Source of the DNA: Methanoculleus formosensis
GTDB lineage: Archaea; Halobacteriota; Methanomicrobia; Methanomicrobiales; Methanoculleaceae
NCBI RefSeq assembly: GCF_025384765.1
Contig: NZ_VHLL01000003.1
Coordinates: 62,001-126,000, forward strand
Length of the DNA stretch: 64,000 bases
Direction: 5' to 3'
Positions 35,210-44,430 of the stretch are shown one piece after another; position 1 is the stretch's first letter; each line of letters starts with the position of its first letter. The notes under the pieces are model-generated. The model saw only the letters and a program-made list of their open reading frames with translations, had not been told where the DNA came from and searched no databases. Position numbers and translations under genes: made by a program.

Positions 35210-35956
35210 ATGCCGGGAGAGCGCTACTGGGAGATCGACCTCGCCCGGGGCATCGCTGTCGTGACGATGATCGTCTTCCACGCAGCCTTCGATCTCAACT
35301 TCTTCGGCGTCCTGCCGCTCGACGTCTCCGGGGGGTTCCTCCGGATGCTCGCCTACCTGACCGCATCGACGTTCATCTTCCTCGTCGGGGTCTCCTTCAC
35401 CATCAGTTACGCGCGTTCTTCGCGGCGGCTTGACGGGCGCGGGCTCGCGCTCAAGTACGCCCGGCGCGGCCTCACCATCTTCGGCTACGGCCTCATCATC
35501 ACCGCCGTCACCTGGTTCTTCCTGCCGTCGGTCTTCATCGTCTTCGGCATCCTGCACTTCATCGGGATCGCGATCCTGCTCGCGCCGCTCTTCGCCCGGT
35601 TCGATGCGGAGAAACTCATCGCCGCAAGCATCGCTTTCCTCATCGCGGGCTACGCGGCAAGCCTGGTCTCAGGCCCCTGGCCGCTCCTCTGGCTCGGGGT
35701 TCGGCCGGAATCCTTCACAAGTCTCGACTACGTCCCGCTCCTCCCCTGGTTCGGTCTCGTCCTGGTCGGGATGGCAGTCGGTCGCCTCTACTACCCTGAC
35801 GGGCGGCGGGGGTTCGCGTTCACGGTTGCAGAGCCGGGACTCTTGCGGTCGCTCTCGTTCCTCGGCCGGCACTCGCTCTTCATCTACTTCCTGCACCAGC
35901 CCATCATCCTTCTTGCGATAGCAGTGCTGGCACCGGAGGCGATGGGGCTCGGGTGA
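35210..35956 (+). CDS. DUF1624 membrane protein, heparan-alpha-glucosaminide N-acetyltransferase-like
   Basis: A 248-residue integral membrane protein with about seven hydrophobic helices. 'RYWEIDLARGIAVVTMIVFH' at residues 5-24 contains the conserved D-RG and His of the HGSNAT/DUF1624 acyltransferases, and 'SLSFLGRHSLFIYFLHQPIILL' features near the C-terminus are the other family mark. Members acetylate or acylate sugars from cytosolic acyl-CoA across the membrane, so modification of surface glycans is likely. GGCGGGAG directly precedes ATG 35210. It lies next to the tiny zinc-ribbon gene. Confidence 0.85.
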   Translation: MPGERYWEIDLARGIAVVTMIVFHAAFDLNFFGVLPLDVSGGFLRMLAYLTASTFIFLVGVSFTISYARSSRRLDGRGLALKYARRGLTIFGYGLIITAVTWFFLPSVFIVFGILHFIGIAILLAPLFARFDAEKLIAASIAFLIAGYAASLVSGPWPLLWLGVRPESFTSLDYVPLLPWFGLVLVGMAVGRLYYPDGRRGFAFTVAEPGLLRSLSFLGRHSLFIYFLHQPIILLAIAVLAPEAMGLG

Positions 35957-36088
35957 GGGTGTGCGGGTGGCACGTATCGTAGCGCGCACGGCAGAAGGAA
36001 TTAATCGCTTGAGCAGAAATAATACAGAGAGACGAGGTAGCGCAGAAAGACCGGCGAAAAGCCGGGAAAACCTTGACCGGGTGAGCCC

Positions 36089-37183
36089 ATGGTAGTAGCA
36101 ACAGAAACAGCGTGGATCATATTCTTCATCAGCATAGCGGCACTCCTGGCACTCGACCTCGGCGTCTTCAACCGCAAGGCCCATGTGATAAAACCGAGAG
36201 AGGCGCTCCTGCAGTCCGCCACCTTCATCGCCGCCGCGGTGATCTTCAACATCGGGGTATACATCTGGATGGGGCCCCAGGCGGGGCTCGAGTTCACCAC
36301 CGGCTACATCATGGAACTGATGCTGAGCGTCGACAACCTCTTCGTCTTCGTAATCGTCTTCGCCTCATTCTGCGTGCCAGCAGAGGACCAGCACAAGGTG
36401 TTGTTCTACGGCATCATGGGGGCTCTGGTCTTTCGCTTTGCGTTTATCATAGCGGGTGTGGCGCTGGTGGAGACGTTCTCCTGGGTGCTCTACATCTTCG
36501 GCGCCTTCCTGATCTACACCGCCATCAAGATGGTGCTCAAGAAGGAGGAAGTAGCGGTCGAACCGGACAAGAACGTCCTGGTCCGCGCGTTCCGGAAGAT
36601 CATGCCGGTCACCAGGGGTTATGAAGGCGACAGGTTCTTCGTCAGGAAGCCCGATGCGACCGGCAAGATGGTGACCTGGGCCACTCCCATGGTCGTGGTC
36701 CTGCTGGTGGTGGAGACCACCGATATCATGTTCGCCGTCGATTCTATCCCTGCAATCCTCGGCATCACCACAAACCCGTTCATCGTCTTCAGCTCCAACG
36801 CCTTCGCCATCCTCGGCCTGAGGTCGATGTACTTCGCGCTGGCGCACATCATGAACGCGTTCTACTACCTGAAGTACGCCCTGGCCGGCATCCTCAGTTT
36901 TGTCGGCGTCAAGATGCTGATCGCCGACATTTACCACATCCCGGTGGAGATCTCGCTCGCCATCATCATCCTGATCCTGGTCGTGGCCATCATCGCGTCC
37001 CTGATCCGGAACCGGCGTGCCGGAAGGCATCCGGCGGCGGAGACTGGAAAGGCTCCGGATGGAGAGGAAGTGCAGACCGAGGCCTGCCCCGCCCTTGCGA
37101 GCCTCCAGGCGGATGACACCTCGATAGAATCGGATCGCTCTGTATCAAAAGACTCCGGGAAGACCAGAAAAGGGGATGAGTGA
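36089..37183 (+). CDS. TerC-family membrane protein
   Basis: A 364-residue protein with about nine membrane helices of the TerC/Alx family. 'MELMLSVDNLFVFVIVF' (near 72-88) and 'VVLLVVETTDIMFAVDSIPAIL' features (near 200-220) carry the paired acidic membrane residues typical of the family, which is linked to Mn2+ export and tellurite resistance. The last about 55 residues are a charged cytosolic tail (TEACPALASL...SKDSGKTRKGDE). GGTGAG lies 6 bases before ATG 36089. I found no yybP-ykoY-type manganese riboswitch in the upstream 130 bases. It is a single-gene unit. Confidence 0.9.
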   Translation: MVVATETAWIIFFISIAALLALDLGVFNRKAHVIKPREALLQSATFIAAAVIFNIGVYIWMGPQAGLEFTTGYIMELMLSVDNLFVFVIVFASFCVPAEDQHKVLFYGIMGALVFRFAFIIAGVALVETFSWVLYIFGAFLIYTAIKMVLKKEEVAVEPDKNVLVRAFRKIMPVTRGYEGDRFFVRKPDATGKMVTWATPMVVVLLVVETTDIMFAVDSIPAILGITTNPFIVFSSNAFAILGLRSMYFALAHIMNAFYYLKYALAGILSFVGVKMLIADIYHIPVEISLAIIILILVVAIIASLIRNRRAGRHPAAETGKAPDGEEVQTEACPALASLQADDTSIESDRSVSKDSGKTRKGDE

Positions 37184-37290
37184 CCTCCGGCCCGGAGCGG
37201 GTCACCATCCTTCCTCTCTTTTCAATGCCTGATATTATACGGTTGGAACCCTGAGCATGAGCGAAGAGAGAGCCCAACCGGGTGCTCTCC

Positions 37291-38949
37291 TCACTCAGAA
37301 AAGAGCGAGACGTCCGCAAATGCCCCGACGTCAAAGACCCCCCGCTCCGTGACCCGGAGATCGGGGATGACCGTCAGGGCGAGGAACGAGAGGTACATGA
37401 ACGGGTTCACGATAGACCCGAGCCGCCGGGCATGGGCCTCGATAGCCGCGAGGCGACTCACAACCTCGTCATAGGGAAGGGCCGACATCAGCCCGGCGCA
37501 CTCGAGGGGGAGTGCGGTCATCTCGCTACCGGAGACCACCACGAGACCCCCGCCGAGCCGGACCACCTCGGCGACGGCACGGACGATATCGGCGTCGCTC
37601 GCCCCCACGGCAACGATGTTGTGGGAGTCGTGGGAGACCGACCCGGCGATCGCCCCCTCCTTCAGGCCGAACCCGTTGACAAGCCCGACGCCTGAACCGG
37701 TCGCCCGGTAACGGTCGGTGACGACCGCTTTGAGGATGTCGCGGTCGAGGTCCGGGATCGCGGCAGCATCGACCGGACAGCGCAGGTCACGGGTCGTGAT
37801 CTGGCCGGGCACGATCTCGATCACCCGCGCCTCCCCCCGCCCGGTCATCCGGATCTCGCCGGGTTCCGGCACGCGGACGTGCATGGGGGACGCGGGGCAG
37901 GCGGGAGGCCGGTATCCGGCGTCGACCACCTCGACACCGCGCTTGAACGTCCGGATGACCTTGAAGCGGTCGGGATCGTCGACGACACAGAAGTCGGCAA
38001 GCTTTCCCGGTGCAAGAGCGCCCCGGTCGTGGAGCCCGAACCTTCCGGCGGCGGAGAGCGTGGCCATACGGAGCGCCTGCTCGACCTCAAGACCGTATGC
38101 GACCGCTTTTCGGATGCAGTCGTCGATGTGGCCCTCCCCGGCGAGCATGTCGGCGTGCCGGTCGTCGGTGGCAAAGCAGCACCGCGGCGCCGTGCAGGCA
38201 TCGACGACCGGGAGGAGTTCGCGGAGGTTTCGCTCCGTCGAGCCCTCGCGGATCATGATATACATCCCCCGGAGGAGTTTCTCCCGCGCCTCGGTCAGCG
38301 TCGTACACTCGTGGTCGCTCTGGACGCCGGCATAGATGTAGGCGTTCAGGTCCTTTCCCGAGAGGAACGGTGCATGCCCGTCGACAACATCAAAGAGGTC
38401 CACCTTCGCCCGGAGGTCTTCGTCGCCGGAGAGGACGCCGGGGACGTTCATCACCTCGGCGAGCCCGACGACCCCCTCCCATCCCCGGAACCGGGCGAGA
38501 TCGGCGGCCATGAGCACGGCGCCGCCCGCATCGAGGGGGGTCGACGGGACACAGGAGGGGAGCATGACCAGGATGTCGAGCGGCGTCCGGGTTCCTTCGG
38601 CGAGCATGTACTCGATCCCCGGAGCCCCGCAGACGTTTGCTATCTCGTGGGGGTCGGCGATCACCGTCGTCGTGCCGTGCGAAAGGACGAGCCGCGCATA
38701 CTCCGACGGTGCGAGGAGCGAACTCTCGATGTGGACGTGAGCGTCGATCAATCCGGGCACCACGTAAGCGCCCGAAAGGTCGTACCCCCGCGCGCCCTGG
38801 TAGTCCCCGAAGCCGACGATACGGCCGCCCTTCACCGCGAAGTCCACGCACTCCCAGGTACACGCGAACGGGTTGAAGACCTCTGCTCCGGAGAAGACGG
38901 CGTCCGCAGGCTCAAGCCCCCGCGCCGCCGCGAGTCCCGCCGGGATCAG
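37291..38949 (-). CDS. ade: Adenine deaminase, probable CUG start
   Basis: A 552-residue amidohydrolase that converts adenine to hypoxanthine in purine salvage. 'GLIDAHVHIESSLL' is the metal-binding HxH, 'EVMNVPGVLSGD' and 'FATDDRHADML' follow, and the C-terminal half has 'VSHDSHNIVAVG'. ATG or GTG starts only exist from GTG 38847, but the frame upstream (ARGLEPADAVFSGAEVFNPF, VDFAVKGGRIVGFGDY) is the conserved adenine deaminase N-terminus. The frame begins at CTG 38949, preceded by GGAGGT at 38961-38956 with a 6-base spacer, and no ATG, GTG or TTG occurs in frame for at least 80 bases upstream. The CTG overlaps the stop of the lipoprotein gene (CTGA), so translation is coupled. Confidence 0.9.
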   Translation of the reverse strand: MIPAGLAAARGLEPADAVFSGAEVFNPFACTWECVDFAVKGGRIVGFGDYQGARGYDLSGAYVVPGLIDAHVHIESSLLAPSEYARLVLSHGTTTVIADPHEIANVCGAPGIEYMLAEGTRTPLDILVMLPSCVPSTPLDAGGAVLMAADLARFRGWEGVVGLAEVMNVPGVLSGDEDLRAKVDLFDVVDGHAPFLSGKDLNAYIYAGVQSDHECTTLTEAREKLLRGMYIMIREGSTERNLRELLPVVDACTAPRCCFATDDRHADMLAGEGHIDDCIRKAVAYGLEVEQALRMATLSAAGRFGLHDRGALAPGKLADFCVVDDPDRFKVIRTFKRGVEVVDAGYRPPACPASPMHVRVPEPGEIRMTGRGEARVIEIVPGQITTRDLRCPVDAAAIPDLDRDILKAVVTDRYRATGSGVGLVNGFGLKEGAIAGSVSHDSHNIVAVGASDADIVRAVAEVVRLGGGLVVVSGSEMTALPLECAGLMSALPYDEVVSRLAAIEAHARRLGSIVNPFMYLSFLALTVIPDLRVTERGVFDVGAFADVSLFSE

Positions 38950-39305
38950 GCTGTTACCTCCAGGTCGCGGATGACGGATCCCCTCCGTTCGTTGCCGACG
39001 AATACGGTCGGGTAGACACGGTATGAACCGGGCTGCAGGTCTACCGATATCGTGTATTCGTTCTCTCCCCGTTCGAGGTCGATGTAACGCGCTTCGGAGA
39101 AGACCTCGTGCTGTTCGAGCGCGCTCACCTCCATGATCCTGATCTGGAGCACAGCGTTCTCGACGGGCTCGCCGGTGTTCTCTACCTGGACCTGCAGGGT
39201 GCCGCCGCTGTAGGTTACCTCACCAAATGACGTGGAGAGGCATCCGGCAGCCCCGGTGAGGGCGGCAACGGCCAGTATCAGAAAGATCGTATATTTTCCG
39301 GACAT
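38946..39305 (-). CDS. Small secreted lipoprotein
   Basis: A 119-residue protein. Residues 1-22 are a signal peptide ending in an AAGC-type lipobox (FLILAVAALTGAAGC), so the mature Cys is probably lipid-linked on the outer face. The mature part has alternating strands ('GGTLQVQVENTGEPVENAVLQIRIMEV' features) like small immunoglobulin-like or CARDB-type domains. ATG 39305 starts the signal peptide; an extension to 39347 is unlikely. Its stop overlaps the CTG start of adenine deaminase. I see no functional link between the two products. Confidence 0.72.
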   Translation of the reverse strand: MSGKYTIFLILAVAALTGAAGCLSTSFGEVTYSGGTLQVQVENTGEPVENAVLQIRIMEVSALEQHEVFSEARYIDLERGENEYTISVDLQPGSYRVYPTVFVGNERRGSVIRDLEVTA

Positions 39306-39707
39306 CTGCTCGGAGGACCGGGGATCCGCACACCGTGCCGGGCGCAAGCACGGCCGTATGGCTCCCTCCAGCCCTCCAGATTCACCTCCACTCTATTCAT
39401 TCAGAATTTTGGTTGCTATTATTAAAATATTGTGAAAAAAACGGAGATCGTAGATGTTTCAAATCCGGAGCCCGAAACCACAGGACGCGGTGTGAGATAC
39501 GCACGGGTTCATGGAGGCCGTGCAGGCGCATCCCCCTTCTCCTCAGAGGTTGCCCGGGAGAAGGGACTGCACCAGGCCGGGCAATGCTTCTCCGGGAGAG
39601 ACCAGTACCGGGGGATTACTGCTGGCGAAATCAGAAAATTGCCGGGGAAGAGGCGATCTGATCCGGAGCAATATTTAATATATGACAAGTATTATAATTA
39701 AGTGGTA
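39306..39707. other. Intergenic region
   Basis: About 400 bases. A plus-strand frame at 39432-39701 (89 codons, GTG start) has no ribosome site and translates to low-quality charged sequence, so I do not call it. AT-rich boxes at about 39405-39430 and 39673-39683 could be promoters; the latter serves the M48-type gene. Confidence 0.45.
39673..39683 (+). promoter_or_regulatory. TATA box of the M48-type protease gene (near-leaderless)
   Basis: ATTTAATATAT at 39673-39683 lies 25-35 bases before ATG 39708, the spacing of a leaderless or nearly leaderless archaeal mRNA. Confidence 0.5.
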
Positions 39708-40355
39708 ATGATAAGAGCCGACAGCGATCCCCGCCTGTACCGGATATTCCGGGAACTTCAGGAGAAGGGGTTGATCGACCGAAAGACGAGACTGGTGAGA
39801 TGCCCTCTCACCGTCTCCATACGGGGATCACCGGCACTCAACTGTATCCGCTACCGGCATTCATTCTACGAGAGATATCTCTCAGGGGCAAGCGACGATG
39901 CGCTCCGGTTCATGCTCCTCCACGAAGAGGGGCACGTAAGAAAGGGCTCCTCTCTCCTCTCTGCCCTCCCGGCCCTCCCGCTTCTCCTCTGCCTCGCCTT
40001 CCTCGGGCACCCTCCCCTGCTGGCGGGAGCACTCCCGCTTGCAAAACCGGTCTTCGTCGTCCTCCTCCTCCTGACCGTCTTCTTCGCCTACCGGACCTAC
40101 TACCGCTGCATGGACAATGAGGAGTTTACCGCCGACCACTATGCCGCCGATGCGATGAGGCGCTGCTACCGGACGAGGGACCCCGGAGCCCTCCTCCAGA
40201 ACCTTCTCTTCGGCCTGCGGAGAGGGGCATCACTTCGTTCCGGGTCCGATTATCGGCCATCGATCTCCGAGCGCGTGCAGAGGCTCCGGGCTGCAAGCGA
40301 TCACGGAGAGAGAAGGCCCATTATACGCTCTACTGAAAGCGAATTCCTTCGGTGA
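39708..40355 (+). CDS. M48-type membrane metalloprotease
   Basis: A 215-residue protein. 'FMLLHEEGHVRKGS' carries the zinc-binding HExxH box (HEEGH). Two hydrophobic segments (LPALPLLLCLAFLGHPPLLAG and KPVFVVLLLLTVFFAY) form a hairpin, and 'NEEFTADHYAADAM' supplies the third ligand Glu and the family ExxxD pattern. This is a short M48/HtpX-like protease, which would cut membrane or misfolded proteins at the cytoplasmic face. The C-terminal 60 residues are basic. The initiator is ATG 39708, with GTG 39702 possible. It is a single-gene unit. Confidence 0.82.
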   Translation: MIRADSDPRLYRIFRELQEKGLIDRKTRLVRCPLTVSIRGSPALNCIRYRHSFYERYLSGASDDALRFMLLHEEGHVRKGSSLLSALPALPLLLCLAFLGHPPLLAGALPLAKPVFVVLLLLTVFFAYRTYYRCMDNEEFTADHYAADAMRRCYRTRDPGALLQNLLFGLRRGASLRSGSDYRPSISERVQRLRAASDHGERRPIIRSTESEFLR

Positions 40356-40560
40356 GATCTGTTGCCGGACTTCCCGGGAGCGATCGGCATACACGCCGCC
40401 CTCTTCCGCACCCCTCGGAGCCCTTGAGACACAGTGGTGAAGATACCTTTGATCCCCCCTTTCTAACGAAAAAATATTTCAAAAAACATAAGGCGCCCAG
40501 AATATATCGTTTTAGAAAAGTAAGTTTAATAACACCTATTTCAAATAAGGATACTGAGGG

Positions 40561-41442
40561 GTGCTGGACATTACGATTATAGCGTTCGCTCATCATAAAG
40601 GCGGCACAGGAAAGACGACATCATGTCTCAACATTGCAGGATACCTCCAGAAAGATGGAAAAAGCGTCCTGGTTGTAGACTGCGATCCACAGGCCAATGC
40701 CACCACGGGTCTCGGAATCAACCCCGAAACCCTTGAACTGAGCATGTATGACGTCTTCATGAGCATCTTTGAGGGCTTTCCCAACGTCGCTATCACCGAC
40801 GTGATCGTCCCCACGGCGTCGGGGATCAATCTCGCTCCGTCGACCCTCGATCTCGTAGGGGTTGAGCCCTACCTCTACGGCATCGATGACCGGGCGGGGA
40901 TACTCAGGGAGGCACTCGCGCAGGTAAGGGACGCCTACGACTTCATACTGATCGACACGCCCCCGAGCATGGGCCAGTTCGTCATCAACGGCCTCGTCGC
41001 AGCGGACCACACTGTCGTCACCCTCGATTCCGGCACGTTCGCCCTGAAAGGCATGGAAGCCCTGTCCACGATCTTTGATGACATCAGGCAGATGCTCGGG
41101 GAAGACGTCGCCGCAGATTTTGCCATCCTGACTCGCTGGAAAGGATCAGGCGATCCGGCTGCCGGAACAGGCGGGCTTGCGTTCTTCCTGAAGCGGATCT
41201 TCTCGCCCGCTTCCGCCGCAGAAGAGGAACGGGAGAGGGAGCGGCTGAAGGCGTTCGAGTTCGAGGTAAAAAAAGCGTTCAAGCAGGTCTTTGCAGTTCC
41301 ATACTCCCCTGCAATCTATGAGACGCAGCAAAAGGGGCTTCCAATCTCCCATTACGCGCCCGAGAGCGATGCCGGCAGGGAATATCGGGCAATAGCAACA
41401 GCGATTGCCGGGCGGGACAAAAATCATGCTGAGGATGTGTAA
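40561..41442 (+). CDS. ParA/MinD-like ATPase of a chemoreceptor cluster
   Basis: A 293-residue deviant Walker-A ATPase: 'FAHHKGGTGKTTSCLNIA' (K-GG-GKT), 'VLVVDCDPQANATTGLG' as the A' box and 'FILIDTPPSMGQFV' as Walker B. An acidic insert at about 215-235 ('ASAAEEERERERLKAFEFEVKKAF' features) is coiled-coil-like and unusual. No partner parB gene follows; instead MCP, cheW and cheR lie downstream on the same strand, so this protein probably positions chemoreceptor arrays, as ParC does in bacteria. The start is GTG 40561, about 30 bases after a TATA-like GTTTAATAA. Confidence 0.85.
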   Translation: MLDITIIAFAHHKGGTGKTTSCLNIAGYLQKDGKSVLVVDCDPQANATTGLGINPETLELSMYDVFMSIFEGFPNVAITDVIVPTASGINLAPSTLDLVGVEPYLYGIDDRAGILREALAQVRDAYDFILIDTPPSMGQFVINGLVAADHTVVTLDSGTFALKGMEALSTIFDDIRQMLGEDVAADFAILTRWKGSGDPAAGTGGLAFFLKRIFSPASAAEEERERERLKAFEFEVKKAFKQVFAVPYSPAIYETQQKGLPISHYAPESDAGREYRAIATAIAGRDKNHAEDV

Positions 41443-41445
41443 TCA

Positions 41446-43926
41446 ATGATCGACAAACCTGGAAGGAAAGCACTATTTACCGGGCCGGTTGTGCCGGGTA
41501 CGACGGGACAGGCGCAGGAACAGGGGGCGGCGGTGCTGCCCGAGGCGCTCGAGGCCGCACTCCATGCAGCGCTTGAAGGCGAGGACTCCGTTCAGATCGA
41601 CCTTGCGGGCGTTCCGGAGAACTACCGGCCGCTGGCCGCCTCGATCAACGCGCTGCTCGATAAGAAGGAGGAGGAGAAGCAACGCTTCAAGCGCCGGCTG
41701 GACGAGGCCAAGATGCTGCTGAAGGGGTCCGATACGGTCATTCAGGAGAACCCGATGCCTATGCTGGTCGTCGATCCGGACTTCAAGGTAACCATGGTAA
41801 ATGCTGCCTACGGCGAGATGAGCGGAATCCCGACGGACAAGATGCTCGGCAGGAGCCTGAGAGACTTCAAGATAACGTCACAGACGGGGTCCGGCCTCCG
41901 GCAGGCAGTCGAAGGGAAGAAGCGCGTCTCCGGGGAAGTCATCGTCGAACTGCCCTCGGGCACCCATGTCCTCGAGCAGTACGGCATCCCGCTGCTCGAC
42001 AACGAGAATGCGATCGAGAGTATCCTCATCGTCTATAACGACCTCACCGAGAAGCGGAAAGAAGAGGACGAGATCCGGAGGATGCAGTACCGCATCGACA
42101 CGATGATCAAGCAGAACCCGCTCGCTATCGCGACGCTCCGCGCGGACAAGAGCCGGATCGACATCAACGACGAATACGCCCGGATGTGGCGGGGAACCCG
42201 GGAAGAGACCCTCGCAAAGAAACTCTACGACTACGACATCACCGTCGTCGGCGGCGACCACTTCTACGCCTGCTACGAGACGAAAAAACCCGCGCGGACC
42301 GACGTCATGGTCAAGTGGCCCGACGGCGTCAGGAAGTACCTCACCTTAAACGCCATCCCCATCCTCGATAAGGCCGGCGCGATCGAGATGGCCTTCTACG
42401 TCTGGAACGACTGGACCGACCTGAAGAAGAAGGAAGAGGAGGTCAAGGATACCGAGCACCGGGTGGATGCGATGATCAAGCAGAACCCGCTCGCTATCGC
42501 GACCCTTCGTCCCGACAAGAGCCGGATCGACATCAACGACGAGTACGCCCGGATGTGGCGGGGAACCCGGGAAGAGACCCTCGCAAAGAAACTCTACGAC
42601 TACGACATCACCATCCTCAACGGTGAAGACTTCTACGCCTGCTACGAGACGAAGAAACTCGCCCGGACGGACGTCATGGTCAAGTGGCCCGACGGCGCCA
42701 GGAAGTATCTCACCTTAAACGCCATCCCCATCCTCGATAAGAGCGGCGCGATCGAGATGGCCTTCTACGTCTGGAACGACTGGACCGAGCAGCGGGAGAG
42801 AGAAGACCAGATCCGGGACCTGATGGAGACCGCAAAGACGGAGAGCGAGAGGCTTGGAGCGAGCGCCAGGGAACTCGGGGGCGCACTCGCCGCCATGGCA
42901 AAGGGCGACCTGACGGCGTTCGTGGAAGCGGGAACCGACGACCCCCTCCACGCAGTCAAGAACGACTACAACGCCTCCCTGACCGCTATGCGCGCGCTCC
43001 TCGCCGATGTGGCGAAAGCCGCCCGGCAGGTGGACCTGACGACGAAGGAGGTCAGCAAGAGCACCGACGAGATCATCCGGGCGACAGAGCAGGTCGCCGT
43101 CTCGACGCAGCAGTCGTCAGAGGACGCACGCCGCCAGCTCGAGAAGCTCGAGGAGATTGGGACGGATATCAACGACCTCTCGGCATCCATCGAGGAGATT
43201 GCAAGCACGACGCAGTCGGTCATGGATCAGGCATCGAAGGCATCGAAGGAAGGAAACGACGCGGCAACGCTTGGTGAAGTCGCGACGAAGAAGATGCAGC
43301 TCGTTGAGGAGATCTCCACGCAGACCGTGGGGGAGATCAGCACCCTCAACAACCAGATGCGGGAGATCAACAACATCGTCAAACTGATCGCCGACATCGC
43401 AAACCAGACCAACCTTCTCGCGCTGAACGCTGCGATCGAGGCCGCCCGTGCCGGGGAGCACGGCCGCGGATTCGCTGTGGTCGCCGGCGAGATCAGGAAT
43501 CTCGCCGGAGAGTCCAAGCGCGCGAGCCAGGACATCGAGGACCTGATCCGGACAATCCAGGCAAGCACCGAGAAGACCACCGACTCAATGCAGGCGTCTC
43601 ACCAGGAGATCCAGGCAGGCATCGAGAGCGTCAACAAGGTTATCGTGAGCCTGAACCGGATCGTCGACAGCGTGGCGGTGGTCACCGGCGGCATCTCCGA
43701 GATAACCAGGGCTACCGAGGACCAGGCGAACTCCACCAACAACGTCATGCAGAAGATGGACGAGTCCACCCACATGACCAAGGAGAGCCTGAACCGCACC
43801 GAGGACATGGCGGCACTCGCCGAAGAGGTCAGCGCATCGACCGAGGAAGTCGGAAGTGCTTCACACGAACTGGCAGGCATGGCCGGACAACTCGAGACGG
43901 TGATGAAGCAGTTCAAGATCAACTGA
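41446..43926 (+). CDS. Soluble methyl-accepting chemotaxis protein with three PAS domains
   Basis: An 826-residue cytoplasmic receptor with no membrane helix. PAS 1 covers about residues 95-205 ('[28 protein letters not shown]' features). PAS 2 (about 220-330) and PAS 3 (about 343-453) are nearly identical copies starting '[13 protein letters not shown]' and ending 'FYVWNDWT'. A HAMP-like linker and the signalling coiled coil follow; its tip '[29 protein letters not shown]' features lie near residue 650. It should control a CheA kinase not present here. It is the second gene after parA and is followed 12 bases later by cheW. Confidence 0.93.
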   Translation: MIDKPGRKALFTGPVVPGTTGQAQEQGAAVLPEALEAALHAALEGEDSVQIDLAGVPENYRPLAASINALLDKKEEEKQRFKRRLDEAKMLLKGSDTVIQENPMPMLVVDPDFKVTMVNAAYGEMSGIPTDKMLGRSLRDFKITSQTGSGLRQAVEGKKRVSGEVIVELPSGTHVLEQYGIPLLDNENAIESILIVYNDLTEKRKEEDEIRRMQYRIDTMIKQNPLAIATLRADKSRIDINDEYARMWRGTREETLAKKLYDYDITVVGGDHFYACYETKKPARTDVMVKWPDGVRKYLTLNAIPILDKAGAIEMAFYVWNDWTDLKKKEEEVKDTEHRVDAMIKQNPLAIATLRPDKSRIDINDEYARMWRGTREETLAKKLYDYDITILNGEDFYACYETKKLARTDVMVKWPDGARKYLTLNAIPILDKSGAIEMAFYVWNDWTEQREREDQIRDLMETAKTESERLGASARELGGALAAMAKGDLTAFVEAGTDDPLHAVKNDYNASLTAMRALLADVAKAARQVDLTTKEVSKSTDEIIRATEQVAVSTQQSSEDARRQLEKLEEIGTDINDLSASIEEIASTTQSVMDQASKASKEGNDAATLGEVATKKMQLVEEISTQTVGEISTLNNQMREINNIVKLIADIANQTNLLALNAAIEAARAGEHGRGFAVVAGEIRNLAGESKRASQDIEDLIRTIQASTEKTTDSMQASHQEIQAGIESVNKVIVSLNRIVDSVAVVTGGISEITRATEDQANSTNNVMQKMDESTHMTKESLNRTEDMAALAEEVSASTEEVGSASHELAGMAGQLETVMKQFKIN
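42103..42795 (+). repeat. Direct duplication of a PAS module inside the MCP gene
   Basis: The 12-residue string [12 protein letters not shown] begins at 42103 and again at 42472, an offset of 369 bases (123 codons). Long stretches of DNA are identical between the two units, including silent positions (for example CGGATGTGGCGGGGAACCCG), so the duplication is recent or kept uniform by gene conversion. Confidence 0.85.
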
Positions 43927-43938
43927 ACGGAGGAGAAG

Positions 43939-44430
43939 ATGGCAGCATCCGTAGATGTGGTAGAATTTCAGCTCGGGGCAGAGCACTACGCACTGGATAT
44001 CCAGATTGCAAGAGAGATCGTGGAGATGATGCCGATCACTCCCCTCCCCCGTGCTCCCGAGTACCTCGCGGGCATCATCAACCTCCGAGGCGAGATCACG
44101 AACATCATCGATCTCCGTGATCTTCTCGGGCTCCCTGCATCGGAGGAGGCCGAGAACCGAAAGATCGTCGTGTTGATGCCGGACGTGACGAACGGGTCGA
44201 ACGTAGGGATCATCGTCGACGACGTTCACAGTGTCGTATCGGTCAGAGATGACCAGATCGAGCGTATCAGCGACGGCATCACGTCGTCTATCAGCAGTTA
44301 CGTCAAAGCAATCATCAAGATAGGGGATGAAGAGGACGGGAAGGCCCAGACCCTCATCATATGGCTCGATGTCCAGAAAGTAATCGACGAACTCGGCGGC
44401 GACACGCAACTCACTAGAACGTCTCTGTGA
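43939..44430 (+). CDS. cheW: CheW adaptor
   Basis: A 163-residue CheW-like protein. 'VEFQLGAEHYALDIQIAREIVEMMPITPLPRAPEYLAGIINLRGEI' features in the first 55 residues and 'VGIIVDDVHSVVSV' in the middle are the family landmarks. It couples receptors to CheA. GGAGGAGAAG directly precedes the ATG. Its stop overlaps the GTG of cheR (GTGA), so the two are coupled. Confidence 0.93.
   Translation: MAASVDVVEFQLGAEHYALDIQIAREIVEMMPITPLPRAPEYLAGIINLRGEITNIIDLRDLLGLPASEEAENRKIVVLMPDVTNGSNVGIIVDDVHSVVSVRDDQIERISDGITSSISSYVKAIIKIGDEEDGKAQTLIIWLDVQKVIDELGGDTQLTRTSL

Noticed and set aside
35957-36088. Manganese (yybP-ykoY) riboswitch before the TerC gene
   Set aside because: I could not find the conserved L1/L3 loop sequences or a suitable structure.
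39432-39701. 89-codon plus-strand frame between the lipoprotein and M48-type genes
   Set aside because: No ribosome site, no recognisable composition or motif, and it ends just before the next promoter region.
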